Translations under genes and position numbers: made by a program
Shown here: positions 1-11,105 of the stretch, in pieces
Position numbering within the stretch: position 1 is the first letter of the stretch
How the letters are laid out: each line of letters begins with the position of its first letter
The notes under the pieces: generated by a model
The model's input: the letters and a program-made list of their open reading frames with translations, nothing else
Databases searched by the model: none
What the model was told of the DNA's origin: nothing
Assembly (NCBI GenBank): GCA_033557675.1
Contig: JAWQRM010000315.1
Span: 1 to 24,302 of the forward strand
DNA length: 24,302 nt
Source: Coptodactyla brooksi
Lineage: Eukaryota > Arthropoda > Insecta > Coleoptera > Scarabaeidae
Reading direction: 5' to 3'

Positions 1-1100
1 TATATATATATATACTGACAGTCAGTATGAATATATATATATATATTTGTTGCATAGTTATACTTTCTTTAAAACTTAATGTGAATGTTTCTTTGAAGTA
101 AGCAACTTGCACGTGTTTAATATTAAAATTCTGTATGGCCAACTAACACTTGATACTATGGGCATGTAACCCGAACATCAAGGGGTAGATGGCCAAGTGC
201 GCGATTTTAAAATTTGCAACTTTTTGACTTTTTATAACTTGTTTTTAACAAAAATTCATAATTATATTAAACATAGATCCCTACTTAATATATTAAAATA
301 TATTTGTGTCGTTTTCTATGTTATTACCGTATGTTATCTTCAATTTAGAAAACTATGGCCATCTAACCCGGATTTACCCTACACCTACTATTCTCATAGG
401 CTCTTATAAATGCCCTATTGATTATTACAAGAAAGTTTGGTTTAGTATTGTAATTGTAATTCATTGTAAACTCTTAAAAGCGCAGAGCTTATGGGAATGG
501 GTTTCTTCGAGTTAACAGCCGAATGAGGCCGACGGCAGTTAGCAGAAGGAGAAACCAAGATTTCCTCGGGGGAAACTTTGAATAAGAAAAGATTTCGCTC
601 TCCACATTTCGACACGTTCGTTTGTTTATAATTTTCTTGTTTTAATACTTAACATAGTTACTTAAGTACAGGGTGAAGTTTTCTATTCTTGAGTTTTGGA
701 CCTTGCGTAAATTAAAAGTTAAAGTGATTGTATCTGTATGTAAAATCGAATCCCATAAGGGAGTCTATCTAGCCACTCTGGTAGTCTCATAGGCGCAACA
801 TCGCCCTAATCCACAGCTACCCGATACAAACTCCCTTAAGAAGAGAACGTTGCTGGTACAGCAACGAAAGAAAAGATGAAGGACAACAAAAGCTTTGGAT
901 CGCATGCGATTTTCAAAGCTGCGTACCGAACCAAGTCTGAATACAGTGGAAACTTAGGAGGAAATATTAGAAATATGTTTGCACTTTGTATAACTTAGAC
1001 TAACGTAATGTAGATGGCTCTACGAGTCCGTGTAAAGTTACAAGAACTGTCCCGGTCACGTACACATGCTGAGACACAAGCAACAGCGGATTTGGCTTCT
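1..1100. other. Non-coding, repeat-derived stretch
   Basis: No gene is supported here. The first 46 bases are two short (TA)n tracts. A motif close to TATGGCCATCTAACCCGG recurs near 134, 157 and 353, which suggests a decayed non-autonomous transposon. A perfect 8-bp hairpin lies at 848-866 (CGTTGCTG, loop GTA, CAGCAACG). The open frames near 197-515 are short and look like no protein I know. Confidence 0.5.
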
Positions 1101-1111
1101 TTCAGTGTCTA

Positions 1112-1545
1112 TCATTCGTGCATATCGCGTGGTCTTAGAACATGATGTTCTCCACCATTTGGTGTTGTCAGTTTTGAACCCCAGTGAGAGTGTTTTCCAT
1201 TGTGGTTTTCCTCACAAATAAAGCATTTTGCAATATTCCACAAATTGTTGCTTTTTGATGTCATGTTTTGCGGGCAATAAATGGATGATACCCTAATAGG
1301 CCCAGTCCATCCTTCCACCTTTATTATTCCTGTATATATATTATTATTTCTATATTAGTTGCTTGGATATATTCTTCCTTGCATTCGATTATTTCATAAC
1401 GTTCAATAGGAGCAGTATTTTTTGTGATAATAGCCGTATCGCCGTGTGGCGTTCCATCGGCACACGGATAATGATTTTTAAATAGCTCCTCTTGGTAAAA
1501 TGTATTTCTAATATTAGAATAATATCAATTTTTACATACAAATAA
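1112..1545 (-). pseudogene. Jockey-type non-LTR ORF2 start: endonuclease fragment
   Basis: On the minus strand this reads as the beginning of an apurinic-type endonuclease of a Jockey-clade retrotransposon, the enzyme that nicks target DNA before reverse transcription. Seen: a KIDIILILEIHFTKRSY stretch (about 1540-1480), a frameshift near 1470, then DGTPHGDTAIITKN, KEEYIQATNIEI, RVSSIYCPQN and NGKHSHWGSKLTTPNG. These match the order of family signatures TAHGGTAIII, EYIQAT, SSIYCPP and NAKHTHWGSRLTT. In the last block the family's catalytic GDYNAKH reads ENHNGKH, so the copy is dead. It lies just downstream (on this strand) of the gag-like ORF1 remnant, the normal Jockey order. The rest of ORF2 does not follow to the left of 1112. 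Confidence 0.8.
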
Positions 1546-1645
1546 AAGTTTTAAGTTCTAAACTATGTTGAAACAACACATTAGCATTCCAAAGTGATAT
1601 TTTTAGGAATGTTATGTCATTGTAGCAATTAATAGGTTTAACATC

Positions 1646-2800
1646 CTATTTTTCCATGAGACCCTTCATAATATTTATAAACTTTTGTACATCGTTTTGC
1701 TGATGTAATTGTGCTGGTATCTGATTGTGTACTACGTTATTGTTAGGCTGTGCCTGTTGTGTTTGTCCTGCAACTTTTTGAGCATGCGAGATACCTATCC
1801 ACAGTGGCCTGGATTGAATTCGACTCATTTGTTGGTTTATAGTCTTTATAGTATCCTTTTTCCTTATTGAAGGAAATTTACTACTTCGCAATTGTTGGTA
1901 TACAGTGTATATAGTTGCCACCCTTATAATTAGCAGAGTGATTTCCTTCACATAATATGCATTTGTATGCATATACATTTACATCTTTGAATTTTGTTTT
2001 GTTGGACAGTCCGGTGTTGGGTGGTCACCAGTGCATTTCACACATCTACTCCTTCGGTGACAAAAACCTTTCGTGTGACCATAGCACTGACAGTTACCGG
2101 GGGATTTCTTGCTTTGGCAATGAAGGTTCAAAATTGACTTGACAATGAAGTAACAAATATGGTTTGTAATGTTATTCTAATAAGATTTTAATTCGACGTA
2201 GAATAGAGGAGTCTTGGATGCCCTTTGTTTTACGTTCCACATACTTACAAATGTGTGTTCATCGATTTCCTTTTTTAGTTCCCCTAACTTGGTAGGCCAA
2301 TGTATGTTTATCAGCACAACTTTAAAGGCTATTTCCTACTTAATTTTGTATGTATGAAATTCTATTTGCTTTTCTTATAAGGCTTTTATAATAACTGAAT
2401 ATTTCTCAGTGTTGGATTGTATTTTTACTTCGTCCCCATTCAAAATTTTAATTCCATACTTATTTTGAGCTATGTGCTCAAACAATTCCATGAGCGAAGA
2501 TATATTTTAGATATCAGTTACAAATACTGGCGAAGGTTTAAGTGCTTTACCATTTGCTTTCGGTTCCTGGCCATTCTCTGTGTCTAAACTATTTGTATCA
2601 ATTTGCAGTAGATACTGGATAATTTAACTAGTAACTGTCTAATTTGGTTTTTGTTTTATTTCTTTGTGGTTTATTGGGACTAACTCAGTTTTTTTGCCTT
2701 CAGCAACTTTCCATTGTTCTTCTTGATCTATTATTTGTGGAGTATTTATATTAATTGGATTAAAATACTGTTGAGTTTGCGTTGTCGGTCGTAGTATAGT
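1646..2800 (-). pseudogene. Jockey-type non-LTR ORF1 (gag-like), decayed
   Basis: This is a decayed ORF1 protein, the RNA-binding gag-like product of Jockey elements. Reading down the minus strand: a polar N-terminal part (QYFNPININTPQII, about 2785), an RNA-recognition-like region (IEFHTYKIK, EIAFKVVLINIHWPT, VKQRASKTPLFYVELK; about 2370-2170), zinc knuckles (YGHTKGFCHRRSRCVKCTGD and DHPTPDC, about 2095-2000) and CEGNHSANYKG near 1950. A glutamine-rich tail follows (1646-1900) ending in GLMEK and a stop. Several stops and at least one frameshift (near 1930) break it. The first cysteine of the first knuckle is lost. The order of blocks is that of Jockey ORF1, so the assignment is firm although the copy is inactive. 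Confidence 0.85.
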
Positions 2801-2949
2801 CTAGTAGTATAGTATAGTACCTATATGTCTATGTTTAGTACAGCTAAATACCTTAAATATTCCCAATAATGTTCCAGAACATGTGTTCGCTAAAGAAGAA
2901 AAACTGAACACGTTAGCATAACAATCTAAATTAGTTATACGTCCACACT

Positions 2950-3590
2950 TACCTGCGACTTCAAGTAAATTGCATTAAATACTTAACGAGACTACATCTG
3001 TTCATATCAACTTCACAAGCAGAATAACAGAACAGCTCCCCATCTATATTTATGAACAGGTCATTTCACATGCAAATACAGTGAAGTATTTGGAGATGAA
3101 CCTGGATGCTAAGCTGAAGTGGAAAGAGCATATCACGAAGAAAAAGAGCAAACTAGAACTAAAATATTGAACTATAAATATGCGCTGACTCATGGGTAGA
3201 TGCTTTGAGCTATCTGTGCACAATAAACCAATGTTATGCAAAGAAGTGCTGAAACCTGTTTGGATATATGGGATCCAGCTACGATTGTGCTAGCAACTAC
3301 AACATAGAAGCAGTCCAGAGGTACCAGAATAAAGTACTAAGGAGCATTGCTAATGCTCCTTGATCATTATGAAGCAGTGGCCTACACAGAGAGCTTTATG
3401 TGGAAGTAGTAGCGGATGAAGTGAAGAAGTTTGCAAAGAAGCACCAAACCCGGTTTTAACATTACGTCAACGTCAAACCAACGCAGCTGCTCGACTAACA
3501 TGGGATAGTGCAGACTTAAAAGAGAAAAACATGTGACAGTGCACTGCGATAAAAAACTGTTTGACACCATTGTATAAAATTCAGTAATAA
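2950..3590 (+). pseudogene. Jockey-type non-LTR reverse transcriptase, C-terminal fragment
   Basis: On the plus strand this is the end of a Jockey-clade reverse transcriptase. Seen in successive frames: ANTVKYLEMNLDAKLKWKEH (3047-3130), LSVHNKPMLCKEVLKPVWIY (about 3210-3270), CASNYNIEAVQRYQNKVLRS (about 3287-3345), then GLHRELYVEVVADEVKKFAK. The family reads VKYLGIHLD..L.W..HI, then LL.KQVLKPVWTYGIQLWG, then I..IQRYQNK.LR.I.NAPW. Stop codons and shifts make it non-functional. The catalytic FADD part is absent. A polyadenylation-like AATAAA lies near 3585, but no poly(A) tail is visible. It abuts the inverted ORF1 remnant and may be the same insertion. Confidence 0.8.
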
Positions 3591-3599
3591 AAGTTTAGT

Positions 3600-4602
3600 T
3601 GTAGGAATTGATAAACGCAAATTACTTGTTAATCTATGCTAATATTAGTTGCAGTATTACAAATACCGCCAGGCAGTGTTTTTACGGGATTACAAAAAGT
3701 AACGGATATCACACAGCTTATCAATAATTTTGTTTATAATAGAAAATAAGGAAATTATTTTTTATACAAAGACACCATAACATTATGTGAAATATTATAC
3801 TATTAATTATAAATAAATTAAAGAACGTTTGTGCAGCTTTCTTTTAATTTTTGTTCAATTATGGGGCGTCATCAAAAAATTTGCATGGGAACCCCATTGT
3901 AATTGGAACCGTCCCTGCAGAATTGTATTTACGTGTAGAGGTGTTTTTTCGTATAAACATCAAATTCTAATGTAATGTTCCATTGTTAATCTCGTAAGTG
4001 AATTTAATAGTGAGGAATTTTAAGTTTAATTTATTTAAAAAATATATTAAACCTTTTTTGTATCAAAGATCGCGAAAATGTCATCGACGCGTCTATACTA
4101 TACTCTCGGGAAGTACTGAAACTTTTGACCAATCTGTACATATACCAAAATAAATTTTGAATAGCTCAAAAATAAGGATTGAAAATAGGTTACTAATGAT
4201 TCCGTTGACAGATCAAAATCTCAAATTGAATTTTTCACGAATGCAATATTTTTTCTTTATACTTGTCGGCAAGAGAAAGTAACGAGACTGATTGCAGACA
4301 ATACTCTTTGCTATACGGTCTTTAATTTTTATGGTAATTTAAGTATTAAGTGAGAACTTTGTCGTCAGACTATCTCTTTTTAATATACGCATCTTATTGA
4401 AGGCTTTCTCTGTTTCATGTAGCTTATAATGAGACTCGACCCATTATTGGTGTTTTCCGTATATCATAGTAGTTGTTATTTAACCTAACTTTTTAACTTA
4501 CACTTCAATTTGACGTAAAGAAACAAAACTTTGCATTGCAACCCACAGTTCTAATTAGTCAAGTTGTTTTACAACGAAAAACTGATCGATACAAGTAGAG
4601 AT
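3600..4602. other. Intergenic region upstream of EEF1AKMT1
   Basis: AT-rich and without a supportable gene. It must hold the promoter and 5' UTR of the gene starting at 4603, but I see no clear TATA box or initiator that would fix the start of transcription. No transposon protein signature was found on either strand. Confidence 0.4.
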
Positions 4603-5273
4603 ATGGCAAATGACGACGATGTTCCTCAACTCTCAGCTGAAACGTTCGCTGCTTTACAGGATTTTTATAGGGAGCAAGATCAAAAACTACACAAACAAAC
4701 TGTTTCTTCCGATTACAGTCCGGAAGAAAATTGGGTAACATAGCATTTAAGATTGCTGTAATTATCTCTAATTTGAAATCCCTAATTTTCAGCAATTAAG
4801 TCAATTTTGGTATGATGATACGACTGTTCATGCACTTGGTAAAATAGCTAAGAAAAGTGTAAATTGTGGAGATAAAATTGCATTGATCTCTTGCCCCACA
4901 CTGTACAGAACATTTAAGCAAGAACTAAGTGGTTGTGAAGGTATATTAGGTATTTTTATCATCTTAGAATAAGTAATTTGCCGATTGTATAATGCATTGG
5001 ATTGGCATATAAGTTTGTTAGGTTTTCACTTTAGTACAAGTTCATTTCGGTTCGCTAAAGATATAGATTATTGAATATTTGAATGAATATTAATATTAAT
5101 TCAATATGTATAATATATTCATTGATAAGGAACTTCATTCCTCGATTTTTAAACATTAACTCTTATGAAAACATTCTCAACAAATACATAACATCAACGT
5201 GTAAAGACTTCTAAAGATGATTATTTAATCAACACTAGTCAATCAAAAGTATACATTAATATAGCCAGAAGAG

Positions 5274-5315
<42 letters not shown>

Positions 5316-8300
5316 TTGATTTACGTTATCTGGTTATAAACGGATAAATAATAAATCCAAAACTATAGAGGTATCTGTCTGTTGGAAGTTCCATAGAAAA
5401 TATTAACTCTACTTAAGTATGCTTACTTAAGTACGCTAAGAGATTAAACCTATGTGAAAAAGAACACCTAAGGGAATATTAGGCAGGTTTCCAGAAAAAT
5501 ATGTTTGTAACAGACCAAATTTTTTAAGAATCATTCATTATATGTATCAATATTTTAGTGAGAAATAGGCTATAGTAGCAGCAGTTGTTATTGAATTCAT
5601 ATAAGAGAAAAGCATATAAATTTGATAAGCTCAAAGAATTTATATGCTTAGGCGTAACAATTAATGGATATGAAGATATAAAGAGCAGGATTTGAAATCC
5701 AGAATTGCGAAAGGAAATCGCAAGTATGGAATGTTACTAAGATCACGATACATATCATGACAAACAAAGATAAGAATATACAGGACCATGATAACGTCTA
5801 CAGTGACATATATGTGAAACCTGAGTATTAAGATTGGAGAGATGGGAGAGGAATAGGGTAGAAGGACGATTAAAGAGATAAAAGAACGGTACAAGTTGAA
5901 TATAACTAAATATATAAAGGCACAAGGATTAAGATGGCTAGGTCATATAGAGAGACTTGGAAGATATAGAATGACAAATGTTGCTTTATTCAGAAGACTA
6001 ATAGACAGCAGAAGAAGAGGAAGGCCAAAGAAAGATGGTATCACTGTGCAAGAGGATCTGCAGAATATGAGTCAAACGGATTGGAAAAGAAAAGCAACAA
6101 ATCGATGAGAATGCAGAAAAGTGGTCAGAATTTCATGAATAAAAAGAATGATATTTTATTTTTATAATGTTTCTAGTTTTAATACATTGATTGAAGTGTA
6201 ATATGAAACATTTGCTACAAAGATGAGATCAAACATACATATTTATTCTGAAAAAAGTTGCTGTTGCACCTTTATACTAGCCAATGAAGTCATGTGCTGG
6301 ATGTGAAATTTCAAAAGACCTTATACTGCACCTACAGTACTAGCCAAAAGTAACATCAATGTTGGACCTAAATACATACTTTAAATTTAGGCAATATGTT
6401 TAAAGTTAATTTTTAGTGAAGAAGTCAGTGTATCTCTCTAATATAGCCATTAGATTTCATAATTCGAGCTGTTTCGAAAAAAATAGATAAAAAATGATCA
6501 AGCTAAAAAGTACCTGAAGACGGCAGACTTTCACCAAACAGTATTTTCGATGACTATTCAACAGGTGAAATTAGACATTTTTGACTAGCTTTTTATTTTA
6601 TATCTGATCCCATAGCTAAGAACTCGCTATGGAAGGGACTTTCGATCACTTTGAGCATGTAACATGGAAATACTGACGTATGTTACATACTTTTGGCTAG
6701 TACTGTACTTTAATGGAATTTTGAAAGAGCTACAACTTCAGAAGCATTATTGCATCATAGGTGCTTCAGAAGCACCTCACGGAATTTTCCAAATATGAAG
6801 CTTTAATTTTTTTAACAGCCTCTACACTGAAATCGAAGTTCTTGAAGACATATGTTTATAGAGTCTTTTATATTTATTTGGAGTTATCCGCGGAATTGCC
6901 CCTTTAAATATCAGAACATAGTTAGGGATCAGCTCTATATTGGTTATGTTGTTATACCAGGTTAGTAAAAAAATACGCTGAGTTTTCATTTTTCTCAAAA
7001 AATCCTTATTCGTCAATATTCATTTTGTCTCCTTCAAAACACCTAAAAGATATAGTAGACTTGTACACACTTTTTCCAATCTTCAAAGCACTTTTCTTCA
7101 CAACCCTCTTGGAAACATTTGTGCCACTTGTACATGCTTGTTTTATTCGCAGCACATTTCAACATTTCCAGTGCAGAGCTGTATTTTATTTTATTCTTTA
7201 AAAAACTGAGTGCAATTGATAAATTATATGCCAACATCATCAGTAACAAGTATATGGCGGAGCACTATATTTCATCCTTAAAGCAGATTTCAATAAAAAT
7301 TCTTTGCTTCATTTTTTCTGTAAGTAAGAAATCATCGAGCGCAGTAAAACACGTGTAAGCACTTGGAAAACCAATAATAAAGTATATATCCAAGATGACT
7401 ACCAATGCCAACATACCTAAGGGACGAGAATACCAACGCCACAGCAAAAAGTTGTAACTATTGTACTTGTGCCCTGAAATTCAAACATGTTTTGTTCAAA
7501 TCTTGTGTTTGTAACTAACAGTTAGCAGCGTTCTATTAATACATCATGATGATGACGACATATATGCTTCAAAAGTACAAATAAGACTTGATAAACTTGC
7601 TTATGGTACAGGTATTATAATAATAAATGTGATATAGAAATAATTAATTTGTTGATGATGTAATAATATAGAATAATTAATTTGTTACAGTACATTTATA
7701 TGAGTACGATACACGATTTTCATTTTATGGTGATGACTTTATATTTTATGACTACAACAATCCCTTAAAAGTTCCAAGCCAAAATAGTAGTTACTATGAT
7801 TTAGTGATTGCTGATCCGCCATTTCTGTCTGAAGAATGTCTTACAAAGACGATGTCCACAATGAAGTGTATAGGAAAAGGACGCTTCATATTATGCACAG
7901 GTAATTTGTAGGATCAGTACTAGCCGTTTTTGCAAGCATTGAGTGCTAAATAAAGGGTGAAAATTTTAATTATTGAAAATTATTAATTTTAAGTTGAGGT
8001 TTTAATGAAATTATTTTTTTAAGCAATTGTTCACAATTGTCATCAGATTCTCTAAAATTTCTAACTCTCTTTGCGAAGGAATTAGTTGTCCTGCAGAGCA
8101 TGTGATCTTTTATGATTCCTGCACTAGCAGCAAAGATATAATTTGTTACCTTACTACAGTTTGCGATGCAGTTTCATCAATAAGGAATTTTTGTGCCCTC
8201 TTGAGTAGTAAACAAAAGACCTAAGATCTAGCAAACTTGATGGACGTGTATGCAACCCACCTCGATAAATCTAACTACTTTCAAATTGCTTGCTTAAATT

Positions 8301-9173
8301 GGTGAAGTTAGAAAATAAAATACTAGTTAGATAGTTTTGAATCGCGTTCTTCAAAGACTATAAATAGGAATTTGTGTGGTACCTTATTCCGTGCTTTGCA
8401 GGTATTATATCATTGATAAACAAAAGCTCTAGCACACAGATTATGACAATACTGAACTGATCTATGGACAAACTCTATCCAGGCAGGAATAAAATTAGCA
8501 CCAATTTAATTTGATATAAAATTTGTTCCCCAACTAGTTGTTAAATCTATTATTACAGAACAACATTTTATATACCTATCCAAACAGTAGTTAGTTCAAA
8601 GCAGGACTTGACTTGGCTTTACTATTTTGCCACTCCCTGTTTAAAAATATACTATACCAAAAAAACTACACCTTAGATTTATATTTAATTTCTAGTTTTT
8701 CTTTGTTAGACACCAAAAAATATTTCCTGTATTTATTTATTCTCTGTCTCCATTAGAATCCACTGAGCTGATATTTTATATTTTTGGAGTTATTTTAGGT
8801 GCTACCATATATATGTTAGCAGCTAATAATGAATATGAAACGAGTTATGCAGAAAATGCATAACTCGTCAAATATAAAGGAACAATGACATTTCTTGTGC
8901 CAGGTATAATAAATTAACTCTGTCAGTTAAAGGATTTGCACCAATAATCGCAAATATAGAAATAACTCGAGTGGCCCTATTGTGGGTCACCCACTATGTT
9001 AAAACATAAACAGGACAAGTATATTTATCATTTACATTTCAGGTGCTGTAATGGAAGATATTGCCAATAAAATACTGTCATTGAAGAAGGCATCCTTTAA
9101 GCCAACTCATAAAAACAACTTGGCTAATAAATTTTGCTGCTATAGCAATTATAATATAGATCAATTATTATGA
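4603..9173 (+). CDS. EEF1AKMT1: eEF1A lysine methyltransferase 1 (N6AMT2 family), four exons
   Basis: Exons: 4603-4734, 4793-4940, 7691-7900 and 9043-9173; predicted 206 aa, against 214 in human. The phases agree (0, 1, 1) and all introns are GT..AG (donors gtaaca, gtatat, gtaatt; acceptors ttttcag, gttacag, atttcag). The protein is an S-adenosylmethionine-dependent methyltransferase that in human and yeast methylates a lysine of translation elongation factor eEF1A in the cytosol. Seen: N-terminal PQLSAETFAALQDFY (8-22), EENWQLSQFWY across the first junction (41-51), YEYDTRF and FIFYDYNNP (97-118), catalytic DPPF (135-138; family DPPY) followed by LSEECL, then FILCTG at the third junction and NLANKFCCY near the end. 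No stop or frameshift breaks it, so it looks functional. Introns 2 (2750 bp) and 3 (1142 bp) have grown by transposon insertion. The ATG at 4603 is chosen because the family begins M-acidic-PQLSA. Confidence 0.93.
5277..5313. repeat. (TA)n microsatellite
   Basis: An uninterrupted 37-base alternating TA tract inside intron 2 of EEF1AKMT1. It is probably length-polymorphic. Confidence 0.95.
5600..6110 (+). pseudogene. Non-LTR retrotransposon reverse transcriptase end, decayed
   Basis: This is a remnant of the C-terminal part of a non-LTR retrotransposon ORF2, of the kind often labelled craniofacial development protein 2-like. In shifting frames it shows KFDKLKEFICLGVTINGYED (about 5620-5675), IAKGNRKYGMLLRSRYI (about 5705-5755), QTKIRIYRTMITSTVTY, then an open stretch at 5896-6108 with YIKAQGLRWLGHIERLGR and RRRGRPKKDG. 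The family order is FKYLGV.I, I..G...Y..L, K..IYKT.I.PV.TYG, then RL.WLGHV.RM and RGRP.KRW. Frameshifts in the first half make it inactive. It sits in sense within intron 2 of EEF1AKMT1 and comes from a different family than the Jockey pieces at 1112-3590. Confidence 0.75.
6335..6705. mobile_element. 371-bp MITE with 18-bp terminal inverted repeats and TA duplication
   Basis: The left end reads CAGTACTAGCCAAAAGTA (6335-6352) and the right end is its exact reverse complement (6688-6705). TA flanks it on both sides (6333-6334 and 6706-6707), the target duplication of Tc1/mariner elements. It carries no transposase, so it is a non-autonomous element mobilised in trans. The perfect ends suggest a fairly recent insertion. 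Part of the end sequence (actagcca) also occurs just outside at about 6278, hinting at an older neighbouring copy. Confidence 0.85.
6759..6777. repeat. Perfect 9-bp hairpin
   Basis: AGGTGCTTC, one A, then GAAGCACCT: a perfect inverted repeat in EEF1AKMT1 intron 2. Its core (cttcagaagca) is also a direct repeat of 6736-6746. Confidence 0.7.
7043..7447 (-). pseudogene. Possible mariner-type transposase N-terminus remnant
   Basis: On the minus strand, two open stretches in one frame carry EKMKQRIFIEICFK (about 7320-7280) and SALEMLKCAANKTSMYKWHK then CFQEGCEEK (about 7170-7085). These resemble the paired helix-turn-helix start of mariner/GVQW3 proteins, which read EQR..IKFCFKLGK, then T..ML..AYG...MS...V.EWHKRF.EGRE. 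A stop and about 30 extra residues separate the two parts, and no catalytic domain follows to the left. It lies antisense in EEF1AKMT1 intron 2. The match is short, so chance or an unknown protein remains possible. Confidence 0.4.
8840..8868. repeat. Perfect 12-bp hairpin with GAAAA loop
   Basis: ACGAGTTATGCA (8840-8851), loop GAAAA, TGCATAACTCGT (8857-8868), inside intron 3 of EEF1AKMT1. In the pre-mRNA it would fold into a stable 12-bp stem. No coding function is apparent. Confidence 0.8.
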
Positions 9174-9193
9174 TATTTATAATTTCAGCCACA

Positions 9194-9199
9194 AATAAA
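9194..9199 (+). terminator. Polyadenylation signal AATAAA of EEF1AKMT1
   Basis: A canonical AATAAA 21 bases after the stop codon at 9171-9173. A T-rich stretch follows (ctgtttttaa). It gives a very short 3' UTR and supports the position of the last exon. Confidence 0.65.
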
Positions 9200-9429
9200 A
9201 CTGTTTTTAAAATCCGGACGTTTTTATTTGGATATGTTGAGACTTTTAATTAACATATTCATACTACTGAAGTTATGAATTGCGGATTAAGGTTGTTCCA
9301 TAGATAAAGCTGACAAAGTTCGAAGAAAGTTCAAGTGGTTAATTTGGTGACTTTTAATTTTTCATATCAAGAACCTATGCCTGGTCATCAATCAGTGTAA
9401 GACTAAGGATAATAGTGGACGTTAATGAG

Positions 9430-10020
9430 GAATCTTAAGGAGGACGTTGTAAAAATCATTAAAGAACCCATAGATTTAGTAAATCTAAATTCAGCCGAAT
9501 AAAATAATGTTCAAACAGATTCAAAATTAACAAACCCAGAAATACGGAAATTACAGTATTAAACAATGTAAGAAAAACTTAGAGTTGATCATTAAAACGT
9601 AGAAGAAATCGAAATAATTAAAAATTGACGAGACTCCTGCTTATCAAAAACGGTACCAACAACCATACGTACAACCATGGGCATAGCTAGGGGGGGGGCG
9701 AGGGTGGGCGGTGCCCACCCTACAAATCTCATTGCCCACCCTAGAAAAATCGAGGTTATTGAAGAAAATGGTTAAATGAGCGGACAGCTGAAAAAACCAA
9801 CTTTAACCAACTGTTTATTATAACAATCGATGTTATAATAAATGGAATTAAATTACTCAACTACCGAAAAAGAACATTTAGGGATAATATATGCTATAAA
9901 ATAATTTAGACCACACATTTAGGGAACCCACTTTACTATTATGAGAGACCACAAACCTCTGCTTTGGATACATTTTCCCATGTCAGCAATGGGACTTGCA
10001 GGAATACGATTGCACAATCA
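9430..10020 (+). pseudogene. Ty3/Gypsy LTR retrotransposon pol remnant
   Basis: Two blocks of a Gypsy polyprotein are readable on the plus strand. The first (about 9624-9686) is KIDETPAYQKRYQQPYVQPW, matching the segment just before the Gypsy reverse transcriptase (T.D..PIY.K.Y..P). The second (9839-9990) is LNYSTTEKEHLGIIYAIK then FRPHI, FTIMRDHKPLLWI and a decayed GLAGIRLHNQLSDL, matching RNase H (YSTTEKE.LAIVYA..FR.YL...F...TDHKPL). Nearly the whole reverse transcriptase between them is missing, replaced by the G-rich block at 9677-9770. In-frame stops confirm an inactive relic. No long terminal repeats were recognised. Confidence 0.8.
9690..9770. repeat. G-run and GC-rich hairpin inside the Gypsy remnant
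   Basis: A run of nine G (9690-9698) is followed by AGGGTGGGC, loop GGT, GCCCACCCT (9701-9721), a perfect 9-bp stem, and the arm recurs as gcccaccct at 9734-9742. The composition is unlike the AT-rich surroundings, so it is probably a fragment of another element inserted in the Gypsy pol. The plus strand has several closely spaced G runs and could form a quadruplex. Confidence 0.6.
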
Positions 10021-10259
10021 ATTATCTGATTTATTGACTGATAATGACGACAACTCAAAACAAGTCATTTATATATGTTTATACGAGACCCACAGAAATT
10101 AGTAGTGTAGTAGGTTACGAAAAGATTTATATGGCTCACATGAACGATCAAAACCCATATCAAGAAATTCTTGGATTATTTATAGACTGGATTGGATACT
10201 GCCAAATTATACATATACTGTAATGATGACATAGACCAGGGTTGTAAATACAGTAGTGA

Positions 10260-11105
10260 CAACGTAGTGCAGAAAGTTGCAGATCGGGCATGCGCAAACA
10301 GGACATAGGTATGGTTGAGACATAATTAACATATTTATACTGCTTATAGCCTTATTCTTATTTCCTATTATCAGGTTTATTTACATCTTCACAATTTCTT
10401 TAACATACATTAAATCCTATTAGATGCCAATATGAAAAGAACAAAACTACCAATTTTTCTAAACTTTTATTTTATCGCCAAATTTACAGTTTAAAAGAAT
10501 ATATCAAGGAAGGAGTTATGGATAAAAAAAGCAAATGAATATAATTTTTATAATAAACACATTCATTTGCAAGCATTTCCTTACGCTAAATAAATAATAT
10601 TTGGTGTATTTGTGTGATATAATTTCAGAAATAAAAATACATAAACACATCTAGCTAGCCATAAGTATTATTATAACTTATCTCAAACTTGAAAATGTAA
10701 GTTAAAAATGTTTAGTACCATTTACAGCAAAAAAAAAGTTCTTGTGTACTTTATTGATAGTTACTTTAAAATGTTATAATTGTCATTGCTTTTAAAACAT
10801 TCAATATAATCACAACAATACAAACACAAAAGCTACTTATCATTCTGCAAATCAACCTAGGTTAACACTTGCAAAGATATGGTCATTTTCACTGCACATT
10901 TTCTTATAAGTTGCACTGATACACACTGCAATACACGAAATGTTTCAGCTGTCAATTGCTATATAGTAGTGGATAATGATAATTAATAACTTTTAATAAA
11001 GTTGGCACTATAAAAATTAAGTTCTACTTAAATATTCAAGTGTACTGTCTGTAAGAGCTAAAGAATGTCAAAACTATCTTTTTATTTCAAATATTATAAA
11101 TATAA
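10260..11105. other. AT-rich intergenic stretch, nothing recognised
   Basis: No open frame of note, no splice-supported exon and no transposon protein signature was found on either strand. Confidence 0.4.

Noticed and set aside
3050..3570. Minus-strand open frames at 3050-3241 and 3382-3570
   Set aside because: They are antisense shadows of the plus-strand reverse transcriptase relic.
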